A stretch of DNA of 64,000 nucleotides from an uncultured Aquimarina sp. (GCA_947500545.1 CANMSO010000006.1:1-64000), one strand, 5' to 3'; shown: positions 1 to 8,758, numbered from the stretch's first letter. Notes: a model not told the origin generated them from the letters alone. Made by a program: numbers and translations.

Positions 1-490
1 GGTAGTTCGATTTCGTTGGTAGCATCAGCATCAGCATCATTTATGTTATCATTTACCCAACTGTAGTTTCCGCTTCCATCAGTAACTAATACTTGTCCAT
101 TAACCCCACCTGTTGGTAGTTCGATTTCGTTGGTAGCATCAGCATCAGCATCATTTATGTTATCATTTACCCAACTGTAGTTTCCGCTTCCGTCAGTAAC
201 TAATACTTGTCCATTAACCCCACCTGTTGGTAATTCAATTTCGTTGGTAGCATCAGCATCAGCATCATTTATATTGTCATTTACCCAACTGTAGTTTCCA
301 CTTCCGTCAGTAACTAATACTTGTCCATTAACTCCACCTGTTGGTAGTTCGATTTCGTTGGTAGCATCAGCATCGGTATCATTTACGTTATCATTTACCC
401 AACTGTAGTTTCCACTTCCATCAGTAATTAATACTTGTCCATTAACCCCACCCGCTGGTAGTTCGATTTCGTTGGTAGCATCAGCATCGG
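1..490 (-). repeat. Tandem 114-bp coding repeats
   Basis: Units start at 1, 115, 229 and 343 with an exact 114-bp period, and a further partial unit starts at 457. Copies differ by only a few bases each, such as ggtagttcga against ggtaattcaa. 114 bp is 38 codons, so the frame is kept. The array continues beyond the left edge. Confidence 0.95.
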
Positions 491-1172
491 CATCAGTGAC
501 TCCATCTTGTAAGGATGAAAGATCCGTAACTATAGTACCACCACCATCTGTTGTTTCTAAATTGGTACCGTTTAACACCACAGAAGTGTTCATTTCATTA
601 TTCGGGTCGGCATCTGCATCAGTTACTCCGTCTTGTAAAGATGAAAGATCCGTAAATATAGTACCATTACCATCTGTTGTTTCTAAATTGGTACCGTTCA
701 ATACCACAGAAGTATTCATTTCGTTCAAAGGATCAGAGTCAGCATCATCGACCAAATCATTTGTAACATTTTCTGCAGTTTTGGCATACAACGCATACGG
801 AACACTCATAAATTGGCTAGTACCCATCACAGAAAAATTAGTTCCTCCATTGATATCTACAGCTGTCTCAATAAAGTATGGCCCGTTTGCCCAATCAATA
901 CTCGTGAAATCGTCTGTAGTATTACCTGAACCAATTTCAAGGTTTACCAAACCATAAGCATTTGTTGTTGTCGCAAAGGTTTCTGTATACACAGCAGCCC
1001 CCACGATTGCACCTTGTCTAATCGTTAATTGCATACCGACTGCTTGATTGTTTAAAATCAAATTTCCGGCATCTCTCACGACAGCCTGGTATTTAAATCC
1101 CTCTGGAGATTGTCCGAAAGAACTTAATGAAATTGTTACAATAGCAAAGAGTGATAGTAAAGTTTTTCTCAT
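1..1172 (-). CDS. Secreted repeat-containing surface protein, C-terminus beyond window
   Basis: Read leftward from an ATG at 1172, the frame stays open to the left edge (at least 390 codons), so the C-terminus is missing. It begins with a signal peptide (basic MRK, then a hydrophobic stretch ending SSFGQ). The motif GFKYQAVVRDAGN follows, which I know as the opening of many secreted, often adhesin- or tail-fibre-like, Bacteroidetes proteins. After about 140 residues the chain becomes tandem repeats: two 42-residue units with LNGTNLETTDG and TDLSSLQDGV, then at least four and a half 38-residue units with DADATNEIELP, GGVNGQVL and GSGNYSWVNDN. The Asp-rich turns suggest calcium-binding or stalk-like repeats (inference). 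It starts 11 bases after the T9SS-sorted gene and is probably its operon partner. Function is unknown; a cell-surface role is likely. Confidence 0.8.
   Translation of the reverse strand, partial: MRKTLLSLFAIVTISLSSFGQSPEGFKYQAVVRDAGNLILNNQAVGMQLTIRQGAIVGAAVYTETFATTTNAYGLVNLEIGSGNTTDDFTSIDWANGPYFIETAVDINGGTNFSVMGTSQFMSVPYALYAKTAENVTNDLVDDADSDPLNEMNTSVVLNGTNLETTDGNGTIFTDLSSLQDGVTDADADPNNEMNTSVVLNGTNLETTDGGGTIVTDLSSLQDGVTDADADATNEIELPAGGVNGQVLITDGSGNYSWVNDNVNDTDADATNEIELPTGGVNGQVLVTDGSGNYSWVNDNINDADADATNEIELPTGGVNGQVLVTDGSGNYSWVNDNINDADADATNEIELPTGGVNGQVLVTDGSGNYSWVNDNINDADADATNEIEL
491..742 (-). repeat. Two tandem 126-bp coding repeats
   Basis: Copies run 491-616 and 617-742 and are nearly identical, encoding 42 residues each. 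They lie between the unique N-terminal part of the surface protein and its 114-bp array, so the protein carries two different repeat families. Confidence 0.9.
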
Positions 1173-1183
1173 ATTCGTTTCAT

Positions 1184-1648
1184 TTAAAGTATCTTGGCTA
1201 GTTTAAATGTTTTTAGTTTTTTTTCTTCATCACTCAATAGCACCGAATAGTATCCAGAAGCTAATTGACTCGTATTGATGGGAGTTTGCTCAGTAGTGAG
1301 TTTACCCTGCAAAATAAGTTTCCCCAGGGCGTCATAAATTGAATAGGTTACATTTTCGAAGGTGCTGGTTCGAATATTCAAAAAATCTTCAGTTGGATTA
1401 GGAAATATAATGGCTTCAAAGCTTGGCGTGTGATCCTCTTGATCTACAAAGTTCCAATTTGTTTGATGAAAACCCTGTGTTAAATCATTTACCCCATCGG
1501 TTACAGTGTTTATTACAACTTCTCCAATTGTAAAGTTGACACTACCACTCTCATTAGAATAAGAATCTCCTTGTGTAGATATAACTTCCTGTGCAGAAGC
1601 AGTTAAGCTTATAAACATTCCGAAGAATGCCAAAGTGTACTTAGACAT
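1184..1648 (-). CDS. Small T9SS type A sorting-domain protein
   Basis: 154 residues. A signal peptide (first 19-20 residues, ending ASAQ) is followed by a short region containing SVNFTIGEVVINTVTDG and LTQGFHQTNW, which is common in Bacteroidetes just before sorting domains. The last 75 or so residues are a type A Por/T9SS C-terminal domain: IIFPNPTEDFLNI, then YSIYDALGKLIL, LASGYYSVLL and a Lys-rich end. The protein should cross the outer membrane by the type IX system and have its C-terminal domain removed. Almost no cargo domain remains, so the protein is nearly all export signal. It lies directly upstream of the repeat protein and they probably share a promoter at 1672-1703. Confidence 0.85.
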   Translation of the reverse strand: MSKYTLAFFGMFISLTASAQEVISTQGDSYSNESGSVNFTIGEVVINTVTDGVNDLTQGFHQTNWNFVDQEDHTPSFEAIIFPNPTEDFLNIRTSTFENVTYSIYDALGKLILQGKLTTEQTPINTSQLASGYYSVLLSDEEKKLKTFKLAKIL

Positions 1649-1995
1649 AAATTAGGTATATTTTGGGGCTGCGAATATAGTATATTTTAAACATTTACAC
1701 AAAAGTGGAGTGAATTACACTTCGAAAACATCTTTGGCTGAGAACCCGATGGCGAAGATTTGCAATCCGGATCAGTCTAACTGAAATTATCATGCTTGCA
1801 TTATAATGCCATCACCCAATTTGTAGAAAAGTAATGAATTAAAAACCGCTCAGTTTCAAAAAATAAAACTGGTATTTCTTATCCTTGCAGCATTATTAAT
1901 ATTAAACCGTAAACAGATATGGTTTTAGAAAATCTTATGTGTCTTTATAGCGCACTTTATTTATTTTCTAAAGCTATTTTTGTTCCTTTGCACCT
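1649..1995. other. Divergent intergenic region between the surface-protein operon and recQ
   Basis: 347 bp without a convincing gene. It holds the leftward promoter at 1672-1703. A TATTTTTG element at 1975-1982 (TAnnTTTG) could be the -7 of recQ, which would give a very short leader before the ATG at 1996; no matching TTTG lies at the right spacing upstream. I see no RNA gene or strong hairpin. Confidence 0.5.
1672..1703 (-). promoter_or_regulatory. Putative Bacteroidetes promoter for the 1648-1 operon
   Basis: Read leftward there is TTTG (complement of 1700-1703), 20 bases, then TATATTCG (complement of 1672-1679), one base from the Bacteroidetes -7 consensus TAnnTTTG. The spacing fits the usual 19-21. 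It ends 24 bases before the start at 1648. Confidence 0.5.
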
Positions 1996-4107
1996 ATGCC
2001 AGAATCACAGGAAATCTTACATATTTTAAAGGAATATTTCGGTTATGATAGCTTCAGACCGTTACAAGAAGAAATTATTAATTCTATATTCAACGGTGAT
2101 GACAACCTTGTGATCATGCCTACCGGTGGTGGAAAATCTATTTGCTACCAACTTCCGGCACTATTATTACCAGGAATAACTTTGGTAATTTCGCCTTTGA
2201 TTGCATTAATGAAAGATCAGGTAGATGGATTATTGGCTAATGGTATACAAGCAGCATTTATAAATAGTAGTCAGGATGAAAATGAACAGCAAGATATCTA
2301 CCAAAAACTAATCGATAAAGAAATCAAACTTTTGTATGTGGCACCAGAAAGCCTAAGCTTTTTAGATACCATACTATCACAAGTCACCATTAGTTTAATT
2401 GCTATTGATGAAGCCCATTGTATTTCGGCTTGGGGCCATGATTTCAGACCAGCATATACACAATTGGGATATCTTAAAAGTAAATTTCCAGAAACTCCAG
2501 TTATAGCATTAACCGCTACAGCAGATAAAGCCACAAGACAAGATATCTGTGATCAACTTAATATTCCTGATGCAACACAACATTTGGCCTCATTTGATCG
2601 TGAAAACTTAAGTCTAGAGGTACGCCCTGGAAATAAGAGAATTGAACAAATTATTGATTTCCTAAAAGATCAACCTAACGATAGCGGGATTATCTATTGT
2701 TTAAGTAGGAAAACGACACAGATGTTGGCTGAAAAACTACAAAATCAAGGTTTTAAAGCTGAAGCTTACCATGCCGGAATTGATCATCAAAAAAGAGCGC
2801 AGACCCAAGAAGGCTTTATTAATGATACGGTACAAATTGTTTGTGCAACTATAGCTTTTGGAATGGGAATTGACAAATCCAATGTACGTTGGGTGATTCA
2901 TTATAACCTACCAAAAAACATTGAAGGATACTATCAGGAAATTGGACGTGCAGGACGAGATGGATTGCCATCTTCTACCCTGCTCTTTCATAGTTACGCA
3001 GATGTAGTGCAATTGCAAAAATTTGCTGATATGTCCGGCAATAAAGAGGTGCAATTAGCCAAATTGGACCGCATGAAACAGTATGCAGAATCTTTAAGTT
3101 GCAGGCGTAAAATTTTATTAAGCTATTTTGGAGAATTGATTGAAGAGGATTGCGGGAATTGTGACGTTTGTAAAAATCCGCCTACATTCATTGACGGAAC
3201 TGTTCTTGCCCAAAAAGCGTTATCAACAGTAACCCGAATCAAAGAACAAGAACCAATAGGTACAATAATCGACGTATTGAGAGGTGCTCAAAATACTGCC
3301 ATGTACGATAAAGAATATCAAAACCTAAAAACATATGGTATTGGTAATGATATCCCATGGAGAGATTGGCAGCAATATATCATTCAACTCATTAATCAAG
3401 GATACCTAGAAATTGCATTCCATCAAAATAATAAACTGAAATTAACTGGGCTCTCCAAAAAAGTGCTTTTTGAAGGTGAAAAAATTAGCTTGGCCAATCT
3501 CAAAGACATTGAAAAAGCTAAAGAAGCTGTTGCACAAATAGCTAGTAAAACCAAAGCCAATACTTTATTCGAAAAACTAAAAGCGCTTAGATTAGAATTG
3601 GCCAAAGAGGCAGGAATACCCGCTTATCAGATTTTTAATGATGCTACCCTAAAAGATATGGAACAACATCGACCCATGAGCGATGATGAATTTATGCAAA
3701 TAAGTGGTGTGGGAAGACAAAAAATGCAAAACTATGGATACCGATTCATTAAGGAAATCATTGATTTCTCTAAAGAGAAGACAAAAAAGAAAAAGAAAAA
3801 ATCCAATAAAGGGAATTCGCATAAAGAAACCCTAAACCTTTACCAAGAAGGTTTGTCTATAGAAGAAATAGCGATCAAAAGACAGCTGGCACAATCAACA
3901 ATATTTTCTCATATTATGAAGCTCTACGATGACGGTGAAAATATTGATTTAACTCAATTTGTGAGCAAAGAAGATATTGGCACTATCAAAGAAGCTAAAG
4001 AAACATTAGAAAACCCAGGAGGTTTAAAACCGTATTTTGAGCATTTTGAAGGCGCTATAGACTATAATACAATCAAATTAGCATTAGCAATTTTAGAAGA
4101 GAATTAA
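1996..4107 (+). CDS. recQ: ATP-dependent DNA helicase RecQ
   Basis: 703 residues, the long form usual in Bacteroidetes (E. coli RecQ is about 610). Superfamily 2 helicase motifs are all present: Walker A GGGKS at 44-48, DEAH at 138-141, ALTATADKATRQDI in motif III, and the motif V/VI block AFGMGIDKSNVRWVIHYNLP with QEIGRAGRDG. A zinc-binding set follows (C-RRKILLSYFGE, then CGNCDVC), then an RQC region, an HRDC-like domain near 530-595, a Lys-rich linker (KKKKKK) and a C-terminal helix-turn-helix-like segment (YQEGLSIEEIAIKRQLAQST). It should unwind DNA 3'-5' in recombination and stalled-fork repair. It is followed 13 bases later by the reductase gene, probably cotranscribed. Confidence 0.97.
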   Translation: MPESQEILHILKEYFGYDSFRPLQEEIINSIFNGDDNLVIMPTGGGKSICYQLPALLLPGITLVISPLIALMKDQVDGLLANGIQAAFINSSQDENEQQDIYQKLIDKEIKLLYVAPESLSFLDTILSQVTISLIAIDEAHCISAWGHDFRPAYTQLGYLKSKFPETPVIALTATADKATRQDICDQLNIPDATQHLASFDRENLSLEVRPGNKRIEQIIDFLKDQPNDSGIIYCLSRKTTQMLAEKLQNQGFKAEAYHAGIDHQKRAQTQEGFINDTVQIVCATIAFGMGIDKSNVRWVIHYNLPKNIEGYYQEIGRAGRDGLPSSTLLFHSYADVVQLQKFADMSGNKEVQLAKLDRMKQYAESLSCRRKILLSYFGELIEEDCGNCDVCKNPPTFIDGTVLAQKALSTVTRIKEQEPIGTIIDVLRGAQNTAMYDKEYQNLKTYGIGNDIPWRDWQQYIIQLINQGYLEIAFHQNNKLKLTGLSKKVLFEGEKISLANLKDIEKAKEAVAQIASKTKANTLFEKLKALRLELAKEAGIPAYQIFNDATLKDMEQHRPMSDDEFMQISGVGRQKMQNYGYRFIKEIIDFSKEKTKKKKKKSNKGNSHKETLNLYQEGLSIEEIAIKRQLAQSTIFSHIMKLYDDGENIDLTQFVSKEDIGTIKEAKETLENPGGLKPYFEHFEGAIDYNTIKLALAILEEN

Positions 4108-4120
4108 TACTACATCATCT

Positions 4121-5164
4121 ATGCAATCACATATCATCTTTGGCGCTGGATTAATTGGTAGTTTTCTAGGAGGTATACTCACATCCTTAAACTTTAACAC
4201 AAAACTGGTTTGTAGGCCTGGAGTTAAGCAAAAGCTTACCAAAGGACTTATACTTTCAGATTATTTAGAAAATAGAATTGAAATAGGATCCCTTGATTTT
4301 TTAGATGTTGACGATTTAGCGTCTATTGCCAATAAAGAGTCTTTCTGCGATTTTCTTTGGATAACGGTAAAATGTACAGGAATTGATCAAGCCAGCCAGG
4401 ATATCAGCCCTTTGGTGGGTCCAGATACGATCATTTTATGTTGTCAGAATGGTTTGGGTTCTGATCAGGTGATAAAGCAACATTATCCTAACAATATTGT
4501 TTTGCGAGTAATGATACCTTTTAATGTTGCAGAACCCAAAGACGGCCATCTGCACCGTGGCTCAGAAGGGACTTTATGCATCGAAACTACAGATCAAAGT
4601 TTAAACCCCATAAATTCTTTGGTACAACAATTAAATACTCCTATCATGTCGGTTGCTCAATCAGCAGAAATGGAATCATTATTATGGGCCAAACTACAAT
4701 TAAATCTCGGAAACAGTGTGAACGCATTGGCCGATATCCCTGTAAAGTCAATGCTAGAACAGCGAGAATATCGATTGGTTATCTCTATGCTAATGAAAGA
4801 GTTACTTCTTGTAACTACAGCACTTAGAATAAAACTACCTAAGTTAACAGCCTTACCAGCCAGATACGTTCCAGTTATACTTAGATTACCTGACTTTTTA
4901 TTTAATCTTGTTGCTAACAAAATGTTGGCAATTGATCCCAGTGTAAGGACTTCAATGTGGTGGGATTTATCTCAAGGAAAAAAGACAGAAATAGATTATC
5001 TCAATGGAGCCATTTTAAGTACAGCCGCAAAGTTGAAAATTGCCTGTCCGGCAAATGAAAATATTATCAAGATTATTAAAGAGATAGAAAAAACTAATAA
5101 ACCCAAAATTCGAAAAGGTATTAGTGGAAAACTGTTATTACGGGAAATAAAGAATAAACACTAA
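4121..5164 (+). CDS. Ketopantoate reductase family protein (PanE/ApbA-like)
   Basis: 347 residues. The N-terminus has an NAD(P)-binding Rossmann loop (IIFGAGLIGSFLGG, residues 5-18). Family blocks follow: ITVKCTG, CCQNGLGS, the catalytic-lysine block LLWAKLQLNLGNSVNAL, and the C-terminal MWWDLSQGKKTEIDYLNG that matches the substrate-binding block of 2-dehydropantoate 2-reductases. The reaction would be NADPH reduction of 2-dehydropantoate to pantoate for coenzyme A synthesis. Genomes often carry several such proteins acting on other 2-keto acids, so I give no symbol. It lies 13 bases after recQ on the same strand and ends 11 bases before the convergent MOSC gene. Confidence 0.85.
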   Translation: MQSHIIFGAGLIGSFLGGILTSLNFNTKLVCRPGVKQKLTKGLILSDYLENRIEIGSLDFLDVDDLASIANKESFCDFLWITVKCTGIDQASQDISPLVGPDTIILCCQNGLGSDQVIKQHYPNNIVLRVMIPFNVAEPKDGHLHRGSEGTLCIETTDQSLNPINSLVQQLNTPIMSVAQSAEMESLLWAKLQLNLGNSVNALADIPVKSMLEQREYRLVISMLMKELLLVTTALRIKLPKLTALPARYVPVILRLPDFLFNLVANKMLAIDPSVRTSMWWDLSQGKKTEIDYLNGAILSTAAKLKIACPANENIIKIIKEIEKTNKPKIRKGISGKLLLREIKNKH

Positions 5165-5175
5165 GACGAATAGCT

Positions 5176-5817
5176 TTAGATCCATTTTCTGAAATACTTC
5201 TTATCACTATCAGATACTAAAGGATCATTGAGTGCTCTTTTTAACAAATCTATATGTTTCTCTGCATTATAATGAAACATTAAGGTATTCAATTCGGCGA
5301 TTGATATTCCTTTAGGGTTTTCTTCTTGTAAAATAAATTGATCTTCAATCTTTACAGAACCAGGTTTTAAAATTCTAACATAGACACCAGAAAACAAAGA
5401 ATCTATGAACTCTTTAATTATTTTTTGATCTCCAAAGCGAATCCCAAGCTTATAGCATGGTTGTCTGGGACGTGAAATTTGCACTAGTGCCGTACCAAGC
5501 GCATACGTAGCACCTATTTTAATTTTATGTTCATCAAATACATCAACAGTAATGTTTTCTCCAAACATTCCGTAGCCCCAATCCAAATCTGGGTGTTTTT
5601 CTTTCCAATAAGAATAATGATTTGCTCCATACAAATAGCAAGCTTTATCTACCCCGCCATGATACCTTCTATCGATTACATGGTCTCCTTTTACATCTTC
5701 TTTATCCAGATAAATTGAGTCATTAACCGGATACTTATAAATCCCCGTTTCGACTTCTTTCCCTCTCCATAATACAGTTTTAGGCTCGCCGATATTTGTA
5801 GATTTAACCCTCATCAT
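5176..5817 (-). CDS. MOSC domain protein (YiiM-like)
   Basis: 213 residues. It has the MOSC pattern: RYHGGVDKACYLY, GMFGENITV, IKIGATYALGTALVQISRPRQPC with the conserved cysteine, then GVYVRILKPGSV. Relatives of E. coli YiiM and YcbX bind molybdenum cofactor and take part in reduction of N-hydroxylated compounds or in sulfur transfer; the substrate here cannot be told. It begins 3 bases after truA on the same strand, so the two are probably cotranscribed, a fixed neighbourhood rather than a functional link as far as I can see. Confidence 0.85.
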   Translation of the reverse strand: MMRVKSTNIGEPKTVLWRGKEVETGIYKYPVNDSIYLDKEDVKGDHVIDRRYHGGVDKACYLYGANHYSYWKEKHPDLDWGYGMFGENITVDVFDEHKIKIGATYALGTALVQISRPRQPCYKLGIRFGDQKIIKEFIDSLFSGVYVRILKPGSVKIEDQFILQEENPKGISIAELNTLMFHYNAEKHIDLLKRALNDPLVSDSDKKYFRKWI

Positions 5818-5820
5818 TTC

Positions 5821-6606
5821 TTATTTAAATTCAACTGAGTTCAGTATTAATCCTGATCCTGGCACTATGTGTTCTAATACAATTTCATCGGCTTTAGGAT
5901 CCAAAGTTTCTCTAATAAAATCTAAACTAACTTTCCCTTTGCCCAAGTCTAATAATGCACCCATCATTAACCTAATTTGATTTCTCTTAAACCCCTCTCC
6001 TTTTACCTGCAAAAGATAACTCTCTTTTGGAAAAAAACTTGCTGTATACACGTCGTTCATTTTTATTTCGCAATGTATTATTTCTCCTTCAAGAATTGTG
6101 TTTTCCGACGGTCTATGGCAATAGGATCTAAAATTATGTTTTCCTTCAAACAATCTTGCAGCTTCCTGCATTAAAGTTATGTTAAGTTCCTCGTTAATAT
6201 TATACATAAAGGGTGCGCAAAAAGGGTGGAACTTTTCTCCGCATGAAAACAGATAGATATACTCCTTGATTTTTGGAGATTGGATAATATTAAAATGCTC
6301 ATCCGTTTCGGCTATACTTAACGCCTTAATATCTTGTGGTAAATTTTGATTAAATAATGGGTAAAAAAGTTCAAGATCCAAGGGTTGATTATCCACAAAA
6401 AGCTCTACATAAGCTTGATTCGCAGACACCTTTGCATCCGTTCTTCCAGAAGCAAGTATTTTGAAATCTTTATGTTCTAACACATATGCAATAGTTCGCT
6501 CGACCATTCTTTGCAACGTATTCACAGTAGGTTGTTTTTGCCACCCATGGTATCTAAAACCTAAATACTGTAATTCTATGATATAGTAAAAACGTTTTCT
6601 AAACAT
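5821..6606 (-). CDS. truA: tRNA pseudouridine synthase A
   Basis: 261 residues, typical for TruA. The active-site block is ASGRTDAKVSA with the catalytic aspartate at 57; the usual family version is GRTDAGVHA, so there are two substitutions next to an intact Asp. Other family features are YLGFRYHGWQKQP at 14-26, FRSYCHRP in the middle and VKGEGFKRNQIRLMMGALLDLGKG near the C-terminus (given here only as a family marker in its first dozen residues). It makes pseudouridine at tRNA positions 38-40. It leads a two-gene operon with the MOSC gene. Confidence 0.93.
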   Translation of the reverse strand: MFRKRFYYIIELQYLGFRYHGWQKQPTVNTLQRMVERTIAYVLEHKDFKILASGRTDAKVSANQAYVELFVDNQPLDLELFYPLFNQNLPQDIKALSIAETDEHFNIIQSPKIKEYIYLFSCGEKFHPFCAPFMYNINEELNITLMQEAARLFEGKHNFRSYCHRPSENTILEGEIIHCEIKMNDVYTASFFPKESYLLQVKGEGFKRNQIRLMMGALLDLGKGKVSLDFIRETLDPKADEIVLEHIVPGSGLILNSVEFK

Positions 6607-6711
6607 TCATTAATTCTTTAAATCTATCCGAATATAGATAAATTATGTATTTCACCGATTATTGGACACTTTTTAATCTAAAAATTATGCAAAAAAAACA
6701 CTATAATTTGT

Positions 6712-6719
6712 TATATTTG
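6712..6719 (+). promoter_or_regulatory. Putative -7 element of the BON-LysM gene
   Basis: TATATTTG matches TAnnTTTG exactly, 35 bases before the ATG at 6755. No clear TTTG is seen at the -33 position. Confidence 0.4.
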
Positions 6720-6754
6720 AGTAAATCAATTAATAATTTAAAATCAACTTAGTT

Positions 6755-7132
6755 ATGGTAAAAGCTAAATATCAAGGCGTACTAGATTTAGGACAAAAAC
6801 TTAATATTCAAGATGGTGATGTTTCTGAAGATAACGGAAAACTTAAAATAAAGGGTACTGCTAATACTCAATATGAAAAAAATCAACTTTGGGATAAAAT
6901 AAAAGAAATAGGTGGAGACTCTCCTTCTGATATAGTGGCCGATATTAAAGTTGCTGATTCTTCGGTATACCATAGGCATACAGTAAAAAGTGGGGAATCA
7001 TTAAGTAAAATAGCTAAGCATTACTATGGAGACCCTATGAAATACAAAGCTATCTTTGAAGCGAATACAAATATTCTTAAAAATCCAGATGTTATTCATC
7101 CTGATCAAGAATTAATTATTCCCAATCTATAA
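6755..7132 (+). CDS. BON-LysM protein, Kbp (YgaU)-like
   Basis: 125 residues without a signal peptide. The first 65 or so form a BON-like domain (KLKIKGTANTQYEKNQLWDK, then an SDIVADIKV strand). The C-terminal 50 residues form one LysM domain (YHRHTVKSGESLSKIAKHYY, then IHPDQELIIPNL). This order and length match E. coli Kbp/YgaU, a cytoplasmic potassium-binding protein; that role is transferred from the family. The gene stands alone, with its own -7 element and a strong terminator 21 bases after the stop, so it is probably a single-gene transcript. Confidence 0.85.
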   Translation: MVKAKYQGVLDLGQKLNIQDGDVSEDNGKLKIKGTANTQYEKNQLWDKIKEIGGDSPSDIVADIKVADSSVYHRHTVKSGESLSKIAKHYYGDPMKYKAIFEANTNILKNPDVIHPDQELIIPNL

Positions 7133-7153
7133 AACATAATCACTTTATATATC

Positions 7154-7183
7154 AAAGGCCACTTATTTTAAGTGGCCTTTTTT
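7154..7183 (+). terminator. Rho-independent terminator after the BON-LysM gene
   Basis: An 11-bp perfect stem, AAAGGCCACTT (7154-7164) with AAGTGGCCTTT (7170-7180), has a 5-base loop and runs into T residues. Confidence 0.9.
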
Positions 7184-7355
7184 AATTCCACAAATTATGT
7201 GCGTTATAGTGGTCATATCAATATTATTATTTTCTTATTAAGGAATTCCTGAATCTTGTATTTCGTCGAAAAAACGGGAATAAAAACTCAAAAACCGTAA
7301 TTTTATTATGGTTTTAACATATTTTTGTTAGCACATTACGCAAACTCAACAAAAA

Positions 7356-7724
7356 ATGAAGAAATGTTTATTTCTATTATTCTTACTGTTTTCTACAATC
7401 CAATACGGACAATCAGTATCTAAAACCCATATTATATATGAGTATAAAGATCAGATCATAATGGATAATGGAAAGCAGTTTCAGATCTTAACAGAAACTC
7501 CTTTTTATGAGGTCTCTGATACAACAATAGATAAATTTATACAAATTGGGGATCACGTGCTAAGTCTTAATCGTATTCTTACTATTAAAAGTGACAACGA
7601 TGAATATTTAGAACTTATAGAATGGAGTACTGATGATATGAAATTTTATGAATATCGAGAGATTGGAAATTTTAATCCTAAGGAAAGTAATATTTCAAAT
7701 TCTCAATTACCAATAAAGTACTAG
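7356..7724 (+). CDS. Hypothetical small secreted protein
   Basis: 122 residues. It starts with a clear signal peptide (MKKCLFLLFLLFSTIQYGQ), so it is exported. The mature part has about 100 residues with alternating hydrophobic and polar residues (IIYEYKDQIIMDNGKQFQIL, VLSLNRILTIKSDNDEYLEL), suggesting a small all-beta protein. I recognise no family. A TATTTTTG element at 7320-7327, 28 bases before the ATG, may be its -7. Its last 4 bases overlap the end of convergent cmk. Coding is supported by the signal peptide and ordinary composition; function is unknown. Confidence 0.7.
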   Translation: MKKCLFLLFLLFSTIQYGQSVSKTHIIYEYKDQIIMDNGKQFQILTETPFYEVSDTTIDKFIQIGDHVLSLNRILTIKSDNDEYLELIEWSTDDMKFYEYREIGNFNPKESNISNSQLPIKY

Positions 7725-8419
7725 GAGTTCTTGATTGTGGTTTCGGCCAGTAAAAAAATTTGATCAAACTGTTGCTCTAACGTAAGATTAGAATTATCAA
7801 TTTTTATTGCATCTCCAGCTTTTCTAAGTGGAGAGTCTTTACGAGTACTATCGATATGATCTCTATTAACAACATTCATTAAGACATCCTCGTAGGACAC
7901 GTTTTCGCCTTTTTCTGTAAGCTCCAGAAATCTGCGTTCTGCTCTATCTTTGGCAGTAGCCGTCATAAATAGTTTAAGTTCGGCATTAGGAAAAACAACT
8001 GTTCCGATATCACGACCATCCATAACTATTCCCTTATCCTGACCCATTCGTTGTTGTTGTTCTACTAATTTTTTACGAACAGATGATACCGCAGCAATTT
8101 TACTTACGTGCTTAGAAACCCTTAATGTTCTAATTTCGCTTTCTACATTTTCGCCATTCAACAAAACTTCAGCCAATCCTGTGTTAGCGTTGATTTCAAA
8201 TTTAATGTTAATCGAGGTAAGTTTTTTTTCTAGTTCTTCTTGATTAAATTCGGATTCGTTAATAAAGCCCTGTCGCATTGCATATAAAGCAACTGCGCGA
8301 TACATTGCTCCGGTATCCACATAAATATATTTAAGTGCCCTGGCCAACTGTTTTGCAACCGTACTTTTACCAGTAGAAGAATGTCCATCGATCGCTATAA
8401 TTATCTTTTTATCTTTCAA
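7721..8419 (-). CDS. cmk: Cytidylate kinase
   Basis: 232 residues, normal for bacterial CMP kinase. The P-loop is DGHSSTGKST at 11-20, followed by YVDTGAMYRAVALYA. The NMP/lid region has MDGRDIGTVVFPNAELKLF and TAKDRAERRFLEL, and the end has RKDSPLRKAGDAIKIDNSNL. It phosphorylates CMP and dCMP with ATP. It runs convergent to the secreted-protein gene, with a 4-base overlap of the 3' ends. A leftward TAAATTTG element at 8446-8453 lies 26 bases before its start. Confidence 0.95.
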   Translation of the reverse strand: MKDKKIIIAIDGHSSTGKSTVAKQLARALKYIYVDTGAMYRAVALYAMRQGFINESEFNQEELEKKLTSINIKFEINANTGLAEVLLNGENVESEIRTLRVSKHVSKIAAVSSVRKKLVEQQQRMGQDKGIVMDGRDIGTVVFPNAELKLFMTATAKDRAERRFLELTEKGENVSYEDVLMNVVNRDHIDSTRKDSPLRKAGDAIKIDNSNLTLEQQFDQIFLLAETTIKNS

Positions 8420-8445
8420 AATATTAAATTAATTGTGCTAATGCC

Positions 8446-8453
8446 CAAATTTA
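8446..8453 (-). promoter_or_regulatory. Putative -7 element of cmk
   Basis: On the minus strand this reads TAAATTTG, an exact TAnnTTTG match, about 26 bases before the cmk start. No good -33 TTTG was found. Confidence 0.35.
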
Positions 8454-8677
8454 TGTCCCAAAAATAATCGAAAGTATTTATAATGTATGCCATGCTGAAA
8501 AAAAATTCTGATAAATAAAAAATACTATTCATCATTCTGCGGTCTTCCATTTTTCTAATCTATCTCAATGAACAAAGGATGTTCCATATTATAAACGGTG
8601 TTTGATCTATCAAATATTCAACACTATACAAGTATAAAACTTTAAAAACACACAATAATTACACTTTATCGGAGTTA

Positions 8678-8690
8678 TTTAACCGTTAAA
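8678..8690. promoter_or_regulatory. 13-base inverted repeat, operator-like, upstream of mreB-like gene
   Basis: TTTAACCGTTAAA has 6-bp arms around one base. Its exact reverse complement occurs once more, at 22907-22919 in the exopolysaccharide intergenic region. It lies 68 bases before the ATG at 8759. Confidence 0.3.
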
Positions 8691-8758
8691 CCTACTGTAT
8701 GACAACATGTTACTCTTTTACACCCAAATCAGCATTACATTAACCAAAGCAAACAAAC

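Larger units (their letters stand above)
8420..8758. other. Divergent intergenic region between cmk and the mreB-like gene
   Basis: 339 bp of AT-rich DNA with no credible ORF. It contains a -7-like element for cmk (complement of 8446-8453, TAAATTTG = TAnnTTTG) and a 13-base inverted repeat at 8678-8690. No clear TAnnTTTG element was found for the rightward gene, and no terminator or RNA structure stands out. Confidence 0.5.

Noticed and set aside
1..490. Regular 114-bp direct repeats as a possible CRISPR array
   Set aside because: Units are far too long, there are no unique spacers, and the period is a multiple of three inside an open reading frame.
472..957. 161-codon ORF on the + strand over the repeat region
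   Set aside because: It is the mirror of the repeat-protein gene, and its own repeats come from the same 126-bp units. The minus-strand reading has the signal peptide and the family motif.
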